Shown piece by piece: positions 23,561 through 31,751 of a stretch of 43,980 bases of DNA. The notes under the pieces were generated by a model. That model made no database searches and was not told the DNA's origin. It saw only the letters and a program-made list of their open reading frames with translations. Made by a program: the position numbers and the translations under genes. The DNA comes from Bauldia sp. (GTDB lineage: Bacteria; Pseudomonadota; Alphaproteobacteria; Rhizobiales; Kaistiaceae). The stretch lies in contig JALHRF010000015.1 in assembly GCA_022841545.1 (NCBI GenBank), positions 1-43,980 of the forward strand, read 5' to 3'. Position 1 is the first letter of the stretch; each line of letters begins with the position of its first letter.

Positions 23561-25276
23561 TCAATGGCCCACGGCGCCACCGCCCGGGCGTCGGGCGTCA
23601 TCGGAGCCGTAGAGCATGATGCCGTCGGGCTCGTTTTCGTCGGGCGCCGCAAAAATCGCCGCTGCCGCACCCCAGGCGTCCGCGTCCACGATCTTGTGTC
23701 CGCGGGCTTCGAGCGTCGCGCGCGCATCGGTCGAGAGCGCCATTGGCTCGGCGAAGATCTGGTCGGGCAGCCACTGGTGGTGAATGCGCGGCGCATCGAC
23801 CGCCTCCCGAACATCCATGCCGAAGTCGACGACGTTCATGATCGTCGCCACCGTCGTCGTAATGATCCGGGGCCCTCCGGGGCTGCCCGTCACCATGAAC
23901 AGGCGGCCGTCCTTCGTCACGATCGTCGGGCTCATCGAGGAGAGCGGACGCTTGCCCGGAAGAATCGCGTTCTTCTCGCCCTGCACCAGGCCGAACATGT
24001 TCGGCGCCCCCGGCCGCGTGGTGAAGTCGTCCATCTCGTTGTTGAGGAAGAAGCCGGTGTCGTCGGCGATGACCTTGGCGCCGAAGAGCCCGTTGATCGT
24101 GTAGGTCACCGCGACGGCGTTGCCGTCCTCGTCGACGATCGAATAGTGCGTGGTCTCGGTGCCCTCGTGCGGCGGCGTTCCGGGGTTCACCGCTTTCGAC
24201 GTGGTCGCCCGTTCCGGGTCGATCGCCGCCCGGATCGCCGCGGCATACTCGTCCGACACCAGCCGCTCCACCGGATTCTCCACGAAGTCCGGATCCCCGA
24301 GCAGGAAGTTCCGGTCGACGAAGGCGTGGCGCATGGCTTCGGCCAGAAGATGCACCGACTGTGCTGAGGCGTACCCCATCTCGCCGATCGGCCAGCCTTC
24401 GACGACGTTGAGGATCTGGCAGATGGTGGTGCCGCCCGAGCTCGGCGGCGGCGCCGAGATGATCTCGACGTCGCGGTAGCCGCAGCGGAGCGGCACCGTC
24501 TCCCGCACCGTGTAGTCGGCGAAATCCCGCCGGGCGAGGATGCCGCCATTCGCAGCACTGGCCGCGACGATCTTTGCCGCGATGGCGCCGGAATAGAAGG
24601 CTCCGGGACCGCCGTCGGAAATCGCCTGGAGCGTCGTGGCGAGGTCGGTCTGCACCAGCCGCTCCCCGGCTTTGAGCGGCGCGCCGTCCCTGAAGAAGAT
24701 CGCCGTCACGTTCGGCTGTTCCGCAAGGTCTTCGGCCACAGCGGCGAGCATCGCCGCATCAGCCTCGCCAAGCGGGAATCCGTCCCTCGCAAGCCGGATC
24801 GCGGGCGCCATCAGGGCCTCGCGGGACATCGTGCCATGCGTCTCGCGCATCACCTCGAGGCCGAGGACCGTTCCCGGCACGGCCACTGCCTTGTAGCCGA
24901 TGGTGCTGAGGCCGGGGACGGGCTCGCCGGCCGCGTCGAGGTACATGTCGGGCCTCGCGGCGCCGGGCGCGGTCTCGCGGAAGTTGAAGAAGGTGTCCGT
25001 GCCGTCGGCCATCCTGATCGTCGCGAAGCCGCCGCCGCCGATATTGCCGCAGCAAGGATGCACGACGGCCAGCGCGTAGCCGACAGCGACCGCGGCATCG
25101 ACCGCATTGCCGCCGGCGCGGAGGATGTCGGCGCCTACTTCGGACGCCAGCCGCTGCGCGGTGACGACCATGCCGTTCGGCGCCTCCACCGGCGGCGGCG
25201 AGGCAGCCCATGCAGTTCCCGCAAGGCCGATCGTCAGCGCCGCCAGCGCCGCCCGCAGCATGGCATTCATCCGCAT
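23561..25276 (-). CDS. ggt: Gamma-glutamyltransferase (glutathione hydrolase)
   Basis: A 571-residue periplasmic Ntn hydrolase that cleaves the gamma-glutamyl bond of glutathione and related peptides. The ATG at 25276 follows GGAGAGCGAG and opens a signal peptide (MLRAALAALTIGLAGTAWAA). GGNAVDAAVAVGYALAVVHP and NIGGGGFATIRMADG belong to the large subunit; self-cleavage should occur before the Thr of TETTHYSIVDEDGNAVAVTY, which becomes the N-terminal nucleophile of the small subunit. Oxyanion and substrate motifs LNNEMDDF and VTGSPGGPRI are intact. It is divergent from a phytochelatin-synthase-like gene across 120 bases; both products should be periplasmic and act on gamma-Glu-Cys-Gly type peptides. 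Confidence 0.95.
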   Translation of the reverse strand: MRMNAMLRAALAALTIGLAGTAWAASPPPVEAPNGMVVTAQRLASEVGADILRAGGNAVDAAVAVGYALAVVHPCCGNIGGGGFATIRMADGTDTFFNFRETAPGAARPDMYLDAAGEPVPGLSTIGYKAVAVPGTVLGLEVMRETHGTMSREALMAPAIRLARDGFPLGEADAAMLAAVAEDLAEQPNVTAIFFRDGAPLKAGERLVQTDLATTLQAISDGGPGAFYSGAIAAKIVAASAANGGILARRDFADYTVRETVPLRCGYRDVEIISAPPPSSGGTTICQILNVVEGWPIGEMGYASAQSVHLLAEAMRHAFVDRNFLLGDPDFVENPVERLVSDEYAAAIRAAIDPERATTSKAVNPGTPPHEGTETTHYSIVDEDGNAVAVTYTINGLFGAKVIADDTGFFLNNEMDDFTTRPGAPNMFGLVQGEKNAILPGKRPLSSMSPTIVTKDGRLFMVTGSPGGPRIITTTVATIMNVVDFGMDVREAVDAPRIHHQWLPDQIFAEPMALSTDARATLEARGHKIVDADAWGAAAAIFAAPDENEPDGIMLYGSDDARRPGGGAVGH

Positions 25277-25396
25277 CTCGCTCTCCGCACTGGGTGGCCC
25301 GCGCTTGCGGGCCCCATGCCGGCACTGTATTCGTTTTGATGTCCGGTGACGTCCCATCGACGAAGAATCCGGGACACAATCTTGCGAGGTCTGGTC

Positions 25397-26113
25397 ATGC
25401 GCTGGATGACACTGGTGGTCGTTGCCGCCACCGCGGCCGGTCTGTCACAGGTGCGGGCGGAGACCCTGCCGCTGCCGGACGGCCTGATCTCGTTCGAAAG
25501 CGACGAGGGCGAGGCGCTCCTGATCGGCGCCGAGGCGCGACGCGACTTCTTCCCGCTCTCCAGCCATTTCGTGAACCAGGTCAACCCTGCCTATTGCGGA
25601 CCGGCTTCCATCTCGATGGTCCTCAACGCGCTCGACGTTCCGCGCCCGGCCTCCGACATGACGACAGGGCTCGGCCTGTTCGACCAGGAGAACATCTTCA
25701 CCCCGGCGACCGATGCCGTACAGCCGGCCGCCGCGATCCTGAGCCCGCCATTCGGCATGACGATCACCCAGCTGGGCGGCATACTCGCCGCGCATGACCT
25801 CGAGGTCGAGGTCGTCCACGCGGCCGACTCCGATGTCGACACCTTCCGCGAGGCGGCCGTGGCGGCGATCGACGACGACGAGCACTTCGTCCTCGTCAAT
25901 TACCTCCGCAAGGCGATCGGCCAGGAAACGGGCGGGCATATCTCTCCGCTCGCCGCCTACGATGCCGACACCGACCGCTTCCTGATCCTCGACGTCTCCC
26001 GCTACAAGTACCCGCCGGTCTGGGTCGAGGCGGCCGCGCTGTTCGGTGCGATGAACACCGAGGACAGCGACAACGGCAACAAGACGCGGGGCTACGTCCT
26101 CGTCAGCCGGTAG
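25397..26113 (+). CDS. Phytochelatin synthase-like peptidase
   Basis: A 238-residue papain-fold protein of the phytochelatin synthase family. The ATG at 25397 follows GAGG by eight bases and opens a signal peptide (RWMTLVVVAATAAGLSQVRA), so it is periplasmic. The catalytic Cys is in NPAYCGPASISMVLNAL (about residue 60), His in ETGGHISPLAAYD and Asp in FLILDVSRYKYPPVW, in the right order. Bacterial members lack the C-terminal metal-sensing domain and mostly remove Gly from glutathione instead of making long phytochelatins. The upstream GGT cleaves the other end of the same tripeptide. The divergent arrangement suggests shared control. Earlier in-frame start at 25346 is less likely. Confidence 0.93.
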   Translation: MRWMTLVVVAATAAGLSQVRAETLPLPDGLISFESDEGEALLIGAEARRDFFPLSSHFVNQVNPAYCGPASISMVLNALDVPRPASDMTTGLGLFDQENIFTPATDAVQPAAAILSPPFGMTITQLGGILAAHDLEVEVVHAADSDVDTFREAAVAAIDDDEHFVLVNYLRKAIGQETGGHISPLAAYDADTDRFLILDVSRYKYPPVWVEAAALFGAMNTEDSDNGNKTRGYVLVSR

Positions 26114-26159
26114 GACCGCGACCCCGGTCGCTTCGACGCCTGCGCGGGCGGCGGCGGCG

Positions 26160-27713
26160 TCAGATCGGCTGCAGCGGAACGCTCTGTGCGCTCCGGAAGC
26201 GATTGTCCGGATCGACGGCCCGCTTGATTTCGATCAGCCGCTGGAGATTCTCTCCATAGTAGGCGTTCGGCCAGTCGGTGATTTTTTCACTGGGCCAGTT
26301 CACATACGACGCCGGCTCGCCGACGCGCCGCACAAAGTCGTTGGCCCGGTCGACCCAGTCCAGCATCGCGAGTTGGTCGTAGACCGGCGCGCCAAGGTCC
26401 CAGACGGCGCCGGCCCTGAGCAGCGTCGTCGCCCTGCGATGCGGGTAGGCCGTGGCCGCCGGCGCGATGCGATTCACCTTGCCGCCGACCCAGCCGAAGA
26501 GGAGGAAATCGACGTTGCGGTCGGAGCGGCCCACCGGCGCGGTCCGGAGAAGCTCGATGATCTCATCGACCTCCGCCTCGGTCTGGGCCCGGTTCGCATA
26601 GCGGTTGACGTCGGCGAAGCCGTGCCGGAGCGTCGGCGGTTCGGCGAGCATGCCCTGAACCGTCCAGAAATCGGTTGGCTTGAAGAGCTGCGCCCCTGGG
26701 CGCAAGGCGAGGAGTGTGCCGAGCAGATCCTTGAGGTCGTCCGTGCCACCGATGAATGCGCCATAGATCTCTAGGCTCGGGTAGCTGGCTGCGCCCCTCT
26801 CCGTCACCGGGGTCGTCGCTTCGTCGGGCCGTGGGCCGCTGCTCAGGTAGGCGGCCGCGCCCAGCGCATCGGGCGCCTCTTGCAACAGGGCATCGAACGC
26901 GGCGTAGGCCCGGCGCGAGGCATCGGCGCCGCGGAAGTCGAGTTCGAAATAGGTGATCTCGCGCCGCGGCGCCGGAAGCAGCTGAAACGTCAGCTCGGTA
27001 TGGAGGGCGAAGTTGCCGCCGCCGCCGCCGCGCGCCGCCCAGAAGAGATCGCCATTTGCGACTGCATCGGCATCGACCGGCTCGCCGCCGGCGAGCACGG
27101 CCGATGTCGCCGTGAGATGATCGGAAGTGAGGCCGGCCCAGCGGGTATTGAAGCCGATCCCCCCGCCGAGCGTCAGCCCCGTGACCCCGACCGACGGGCA
27201 GGTGCCGACCGGCAGCATCCAGTCGCCGCCGCGCAGGCGCATGAAGACTTCGCCGTTGACGGCACCGGCGCCGATCCGCGCCACGCCTGTCGCGGTGTCG
27301 ACCTCGATCTTTCGCATGAGCCGCGTGACGACGAGCAGCCCGTTGGTCGACGACAGGCCGATATAGTTGTGGCCGCCGCCGCGAACCGCGAGCGGCACCC
27401 CTTCGGCTTGCGCCCAGGCGATGCAGGCGGCGACGTCTTCGGGTGTCTCGCAGAGCGCCGCGGCAAGCGGGAGGACGCTGTCGTAACGGGTATTCGCCGA
27501 CACCGCCCAGGCGAGGTAGTCGCCGTCCGTGGGTTCGAGAAGTCGGCCCTTGAGTCGCTGGCGAAGCGTGGCGACCGCGGTCGCCTGGGCGTTTGCCGCA
27601 ACTGCCGCCCGCATCAGCGGGACCTCGAGGGCGCCCGCGGCAACCGCGCCTGCGGTCGCCGCCAGGAAGCCGCGGCGGCTCAATCGCGGCAGAACTGTCC
27701 CGGGATGGTTCAC
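26160..27713 (-). CDS. FAD-dependent oxidase with BBE domain, Tat-exported
   Basis: A 517-residue flavoenzyme of the vanillyl-alcohol-oxidase/berberine-bridge type. A twin-arginine signal (SRRGFLAATAGAVAAGA) starts at about residue 12. The FAD-binding domain has LAVRGGGHNYIGLSS, where the His is the usual covalent flavin link, and GTCPSVGVTGLTLGGGIG, where the Cys could give a second, bicovalent link. The C-terminal BBE element YYGENLQRLIEIKRAVDPDN is present. Relatives oxidise sugars, alcohols or aromatic compounds with oxygen as acceptor. It lies 42 bases after the GMC oxidoreductase gene, so it is probably the third gene of that operon. Confidence 0.92.
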   Translation of the reverse strand: MNHPGTVLPRLSRRGFLAATAGAVAAGALEVPLMRAAVAANAQATAVATLRQRLKGRLLEPTDGDYLAWAVSANTRYDSVLPLAAALCETPEDVAACIAWAQAEGVPLAVRGGGHNYIGLSSTNGLLVVTRLMRKIEVDTATGVARIGAGAVNGEVFMRLRGGDWMLPVGTCPSVGVTGLTLGGGIGFNTRWAGLTSDHLTATSAVLAGGEPVDADAVANGDLFWAARGGGGGNFALHTELTFQLLPAPRREITYFELDFRGADASRRAYAAFDALLQEAPDALGAAAYLSSGPRPDEATTPVTERGAASYPSLEIYGAFIGGTDDLKDLLGTLLALRPGAQLFKPTDFWTVQGMLAEPPTLRHGFADVNRYANRAQTEAEVDEIIELLRTAPVGRSDRNVDFLLFGWVGGKVNRIAPAATAYPHRRATTLLRAGAVWDLGAPVYDQLAMLDWVDRANDFVRRVGEPASYVNWPSEKITDWPNAYYGENLQRLIEIKRAVDPDNRFRSAQSVPLQPI

Positions 27714-27755
27714 GACTTCCCCTTGCAGCTTCGGCGTGGCCGGGCCGCCGTCGCC

Positions 27756-29375
27756 CTACCCCGCGATGGTCGCCTTCACCGCCGCCACGGCGCGGAGCGC
27801 CAGCGCCGCGATGGTCAGCGTCGGGTTGGCAGTCGCCGAGGTCGGGAACACCGTTGAGCCGAGGATGAACAGGTTCGGGTGGTCGTGGCTCCTGAGGTCG
27901 GCGTCAACCACGGACGTCTTCGGATCCTCCCCCATCCGCGCCGTGCCGATGATGTGGCCGGCGCCTTGCGCTTGCGGACTGTGGATCACGCCGGTCGCGC
28001 CGAGCTTTGCGAAGATCTCGTCATGCGCCTTCACCGAGGCGGCGAAGCCGGCCTTGGTGTAGTCGTCGATCCGATACGCAATCTTCGGAACGCCGACGCC
28101 GTAGATGTCGAAGGCCGTGTCGTCGAGGGTGACGCGATTGTCGGGATCGGGGGGCTGCTCGACCAGCGAGGCCAGCCGGATGTGGCGGGCCGACTGGAAC
28201 GCCAGCGCGTTGTCCAGCCCGCTGCCGCGCAGACCCTGGTTAGCGAGGTTCTGGGCGGTCGAGATCGGGGCGCCGGTCGGCCAGGACCAGCCGTCATTGC
28301 CGATCTCGATACGGAACGCGCCGCGGGTCTTGCGAAAATCACCGTCGCGAAGGTTCTCGATCCCGGACGTCGAAAGCGGGCCGCGATAGGGGTAGAGCGC
28401 GTCGTTCGCCAGCGCCCAGGAGAGCTGGGTGGGATGGTCCATCAGGTTGCGCCCGACCTGGTCGGAAGAGTTGGCCGCTCCGTTCGGCGTCGTCTCGCCC
28501 TTCGAGTTGAGGAGGAGCCGCGGCGTCTCGATCGCATGCGCGGCGAGCACGAACACCTTGCCAGTCGCCGTGCCCTCGCTGCCGTCCCAGCGCTTGAAGC
28601 GAATTGCGTTCACCGTGCGGTCCGGGCCGACCTCGACGAAGACGGCGTTGGTCTGCTCGTGGAGGACGGCGCCGGCGGCCACCGCCCTGTCGATATGGAC
28701 CGTGGCGTCGTACTTCGCCTGCACCGGGCAGACCGGGATGCAGCTCGCATTCCCGCAACAGGCCGGCCGGGTGTCGCGCGCGGTCGAGTTCCGCCCCTGC
28801 GGGGTCGAACGCACCTCGTAGACCGTGCCGTTGAGGGCCTTGAGATACGCCTTGTCGAGATAGGTCTGCGGGATCTCCGTCATCGGATAGGGCGTTGTCC
28901 GCGGCGCACCGAGGTCGACGGCAGAATCGCCCGAAACGCCGATCTCGCCTTCCGCCTGACCGTAGAACGGCTCGATGTCATTGTACGACAACGGCCAGTC
29001 GACTCCCTGCCCGTAAACCGACTTCAGCCGGAAGTCGTTGGGGAGAAGCCTGAGGCAGGTGCCGAGCCAATGCCAGGTCGTGCCGCCGACCACCTTGATA
29101 TAGGTGCTCGCGAACTTGTCGGGGCCGGTCTGCCGGTACCAGAAGTCGAGGTCGCTCGATACCGGGTGCATCGCCTGGGGCACGGGCGGATAAGGGCACT
29201 CCGGCACCTTTTCGACCGCACTCCAGTAGGTCTGCACCGCCTTCTGCCGGTCCACCTTCGCACCCGCCTCGAGGAGGGCCACCTTGACCCCCTCGGCCGC
29301 GAGTTTCGACGCCATCACTGCGCCGGATATCCCCGCACCGACGATGATTACGTCGGCGCTGATGTCGTCTGCCAT
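27756..29375 (-). CDS. GMC family oxidoreductase, dehydrogenase large subunit
   Basis: A 539-residue FAD enzyme. The N-terminus VIIVGAGISGAVMASKLA followed by VALLEAG is the dinucleotide-binding fold; GGTTWHWLGTCLRLLPNDF matches the second GMC signature; CCGNASCIPVCPVQAKYDA is a Cys-rich stretch found in membrane-associated gluconate/sorbitol dehydrogenase large subunits. The C-terminal GMC domain holds GTARMGEDPKTSVVD and TSATANPTLTIAALALR, with catalytic His/Asn candidates in DHPNLFILG and NPT. The small-subunit gene lies seven bases upstream. The usual third subunit, a multi-haem cytochrome c, is absent. The substrate is a sugar, polyol or alcohol by family. Confidence 0.93.
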   Translation of the reverse strand: MADDISADVIIVGAGISGAVMASKLAAEGVKVALLEAGAKVDRQKAVQTYWSAVEKVPECPYPPVPQAMHPVSSDLDFWYRQTGPDKFASTYIKVVGGTTWHWLGTCLRLLPNDFRLKSVYGQGVDWPLSYNDIEPFYGQAEGEIGVSGDSAVDLGAPRTTPYPMTEIPQTYLDKAYLKALNGTVYEVRSTPQGRNSTARDTRPACCGNASCIPVCPVQAKYDATVHIDRAVAAGAVLHEQTNAVFVEVGPDRTVNAIRFKRWDGSEGTATGKVFVLAAHAIETPRLLLNSKGETTPNGAANSSDQVGRNLMDHPTQLSWALANDALYPYRGPLSTSGIENLRDGDFRKTRGAFRIEIGNDGWSWPTGAPISTAQNLANQGLRGSGLDNALAFQSARHIRLASLVEQPPDPDNRVTLDDTAFDIYGVGVPKIAYRIDDYTKAGFAASVKAHDEIFAKLGATGVIHSPQAQGAGHIIGTARMGEDPKTSVVDADLRSHDHPNLFILGSTVFPTSATANPTLTIAALALRAVAAVKATIAG

Positions 29376-29382
29376 GCTCGCC

Positions 29383-29859
29383 TCATGTCGCAGGAGGATC
29401 GGACCAGTAGCCGGTCTCGCCGCCGCATTCGCCCCAGGGTTTGGTGAAGGTCAGGGCGTTCCAGACCAGGGCCTGGTCGAAGGTCGCGACCCGCTGCACC
29501 CGTCCGCGGAGGGGATGATTGCTCGCGCCCGAACCCTTGGGCACGGTGGTGTACAGCCCTGAATACCAGGCGGCGACGATGGCATTGGCGATGGGGGTGA
29601 AGGAATTGAAGTTCTCGCCGACAAGCAGCGCGATCTCGTCGCCGTGCCCTGTGGCCAGGAACCCGCCGAGGATCGTGGTTGCGATGCCGAGGTCGAGCTT
29701 CGACGTCTGGGTGAGCTTCTCGGAAAGCGCCAGGAACTGCTCGGGCGTGACCGTCGACTGGGCGAAGAGCGCCGCCGGGAACCCCGCTGTCCCCGCCGAA
29801 GCGATCGCGGCGCCGACCGCGGCCAGGATGATGTCGCGGCGAGAAAGCAGCGCTGTCAT
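29383..29859 (-). CDS. Small subunit of a sorbitol/gluconate-type FAD dehydrogenase
   Basis: A 158-residue protein with a twin-arginine-like signal (LSRRDIILAAVGAAIASAG), matching the small-subunit family of membrane-bound FAD sorbitol dehydrogenases. TPEQFLALSEKLTQTSKLD and the end NALTFTKPWGECGGETGYW are typical. In such complexes the small subunit escorts the large subunit through the Tat system and is needed for its activity. The ATG at 29859 follows GGGAGGAGACCG, a strong ribosome site. It is first in the flavoprotein operon, seven bases before the GMC gene, and divergent from the LuxR-type regulator. Confidence 0.9.
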   Translation of the reverse strand: MTALLSRRDIILAAVGAAIASAGTAGFPAALFAQSTVTPEQFLALSEKLTQTSKLDLGIATTILGGFLATGHGDEIALLVGENFNSFTPIANAIVAAWYSGLYTTVPKGSGASNHPLRGRVQRVATFDQALVWNALTFTKPWGECGGETGYWSDPPAT

Positions 29860-30020
29860 CGGTCTCCTCCCTGAGATCGCGCGGTCCCCGTGGATTCGCT
29901 CTTTATAGGAGTGCCAAGGAACACTGGCACGAGATCGGCGCGAGGCAAAGGACCCATCGAGCACGTTCTGTGCTAAAGGGATGTCGGGGCGGTAACTCCT
30001 TACTGGAGCGACCGGAGGGG

Positions 30021-31127
30021 ATGGCACTGAAGGAAGACCGCTTCGAGCGGGTGAGCGAGCTGTTCTATCAGGCGGCCGCAGTCCCCGAGACTTGGCCGGA
30101 CGCCCTGGACGCTCTCGCCGATGCGTCCGGCGCGACGGGCGCCGTATTGCTTCCGGTGCGGCCGGGCGAGTCGAACGCGGTCTCCTCCCGCGGCATCTCC
30201 GAATTGATCGCCCGTCACATGTCGGAGGGCTGGCATCCTGCGAATCCGAGGATGCACCGCGGCCTGGAGCTGACCGATGGCGGCTGGCCGGGCCTGATTA
30301 CCGACCGGGATATGTTTGGCGAGGCGGGCCTCGCGGCCTCCGACTATTCCACGTTCCTCCAGCGGCACGGCTTCGGCTGGGTCGCCGGCATGGTGCTGGC
30401 GCGCGCCGGTCACGATCTGGTCGTCCCGCTGTCGATCGAGCGCCGCCTCGATCAGGGCCCGTTCACCCCTGCGGAAGTATTGATGCTCAATCGTCTTATG
30501 GCCCAGCTCAGGCCTGCAGCGGCGCTTGCCGTTCGCATCGGTTTCGACAGGGCACGGAACTTCGCCGACGGCGCCGCGGCGATGGGCGAAGATGCCGTCC
30601 TGCTCGGCGATCTCGGCAAGGTGCTCTATGCGACTCCCGGTTTCGAACGGCATCTCGGGGGCGCCCTTTCTCTCGAGGCCGGCCGGCTCGTGACCACCGA
30701 CGGCGACGCCGACCGCAACCTCGACGCACTGATCGACGCGGCCATCTTCCCCGACCCGATTACGAAACGTGTCGGCCGCGGCTTTGTCCTGCCGCGGCCC
30801 CGGGCGCTCCCTCTCTTTGTCCGCATCGTGCCGATGGTGAGAGCCGCCTATGACGCCTTCAACCTCGCCCGCGCGGTGGTCATCGTCACCGACCCGGAGC
30901 GGGACGGCACCCAGACCTTCCATATCCTGATCGAGACCTTCGGTCTGAGCGCCGCCGAAGCGCGCCTTGCCCGTCGCATCGGCCGCGGCGAAACGCTTCG
31001 CGACATTGCAAACGCCGAGCGGATGTCGGTCGAGACCATGCGCACACGCCTCAAGGCGGTGTTCGGCAAGACCGGTACCCATCGCCAGGCGGAGCTTGCG
31101 CTGCTGGTCGCCTCGATGTCGCGCTAG
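30021..31127 (+). CDS. LuxR-type helix-turn-helix regulator
   Basis: A 368-residue regulator. Residues up to about 270 form an unrecognised sensory region with no receiver Asp pattern, probably PAS/GAF-like. The C-terminus FGLSAAEARLARRIGRGETL, then RDIANAERMSVETMRTRLKA, then VFGKTGTHRQAELALLV is a GerE/LuxR helix-turn-helix. Such proteins with a large N-terminal part are common in alphaproteobacteria. The ATG at 30021 sits very close to GGAGGGG; a GTG at 29970 is an alternative giving 17 more residues. It is divergent from the dehydrogenase operon, the obvious target. An inverted repeat starts one base after its stop. Confidence 0.88.
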   Translation: MALKEDRFERVSELFYQAAAVPETWPDALDALADASGATGAVLLPVRPGESNAVSSRGISELIARHMSEGWHPANPRMHRGLELTDGGWPGLITDRDMFGEAGLAASDYSTFLQRHGFGWVAGMVLARAGHDLVVPLSIERRLDQGPFTPAEVLMLNRLMAQLRPAAALAVRIGFDRARNFADGAAAMGEDAVLLGDLGKVLYATPGFERHLGGALSLEAGRLVTTDGDADRNLDALIDAAIFPDPITKRVGRGFVLPRPRALPLFVRIVPMVRAAYDAFNLARAVVIVTDPERDGTQTFHILIETFGLSAAEARLARRIGRGETLRDIANAERMSVETMRTRLKAVFGKTGTHRQAELALLVASMSR

Positions 31128-31198
31128 TGGAGCGAATTTGACATTTGAATCCCAGTTGGGTCTCGGGCAGTTCTCAAATGTCAAATTCAAAAGCTCCA
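31128..31198. repeat. Two-tier inverted repeat after the LuxR-type gene
   Basis: GAATTTGACATTTGA (31134-31148) is perfectly complementary to TCAAATGTCAAATTC (31174-31188). Outer arms TGGAGC (31128-31133) and GCTCCA (31193-31198) also pair, offset by AAAA. The loop contains CCCAGTTGGG. The arms are AT-rich against a GC-rich background. It could be a transcription end, an RNA structure, a protein site or a small mobile palindrome; none is proven. Confidence 0.75.
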
Positions 31199-31233
31199 TT
31201 AGAAACATATAGTTCCTGGTGGCCCTTATGACT

Positions 31234-31278
31234 CCGACATTCACTCTGAACCTGGACGCAAGGGGTAGCGAATGTCGG
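31234..31278. repeat. Second inverted repeat in the same intergenic region
   Basis: CCGACATTC (31234-31242) pairs with GAATGTCGG (31270-31278) across 27 bases. It lies between the first inverted repeat and the DUF2188 gene stop. Role unknown. Confidence 0.5.
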
Positions 31279-31329
31279 GGTCGGACCAATAGACCAAGGA
31301 TTGGCTCAACCCGGCGCCAGGAACCGCGC

Positions 31330-31569
31330 TCACCCCTCGACGTCGGTCTCGGGGCGGTCGCGGCCAGAGGCGAGTTCCTCGTGCCACTTGCCGTCCTCGC
31401 TCTCCCACGAGATGGCCGCGGTCTCGCCCGGCGCCCGCTGCTCCGATGCAGCGCGATGCGCGGCGGCCTTCGCCGCATCGTGTGTCGGAAAGGTCTCCGA
31501 AAAGGTCCCTTCGGCCTTGTGGGCCCAGCCGCCGTCATGCGGCACGATGTGGTATGTCACTTTGGTCAT
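31330..31569 (-). CDS. DUF2188 domain protein (79 aa)
   Basis: A 79-residue protein: TKVTYHIVPHDGGWAHKAEG, then ETFPTHDAAKAAAHRAASEQ and ISWESEDGKWHEE. The pattern of VxPxxxGWxVK-like strand, Ala-rich helix and final GKxxxE is that of the DUF2188 family, small alpha/beta proteins of unknown function found alone in many genomes. The ATG at 31569 is favoured by ACGAGGCGA upstream; longer frames start without support. It is divergent from mutY. No function can be assigned. Confidence 0.75.
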   Translation of the reverse strand: MTKVTYHIVPHDGGWAHKAEGTFSETFPTHDAAKAAAHRAASEQRAPGETAAISWESEDGKWHEELASGRDRPETDVEG

Positions 31570-31751
31570 TCGCCTCGTCTCCAGCATCTTTGCGGGCGGG
31601 CCGCCGGGTTCAATCCTTGCCGGGGGCAAGGCAGCTGTCGGACAGGTCCCGCCAGCCGCCCCAGATATGTGGGAGAGCGCAGCCGCTGGCAAACACGGAA
31701 TTGATGCCGCCTTCGCCGGTGCCCCATGCCGCCCTCGTATTACGATGCCTC

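Noticed and set aside
31134-31188. Reading the TTGACA in the inverted repeat as a -35 promoter element
   Set aside because: No acceptable -10 element lies 16-18 bases away on either strand.
30000-31538. A 512-codon open frame antisense to the LuxR-type gene and across the inverted repeat
   Set aside because: No recognisable protein pattern; it crosses the intergenic repeat without a start signal.
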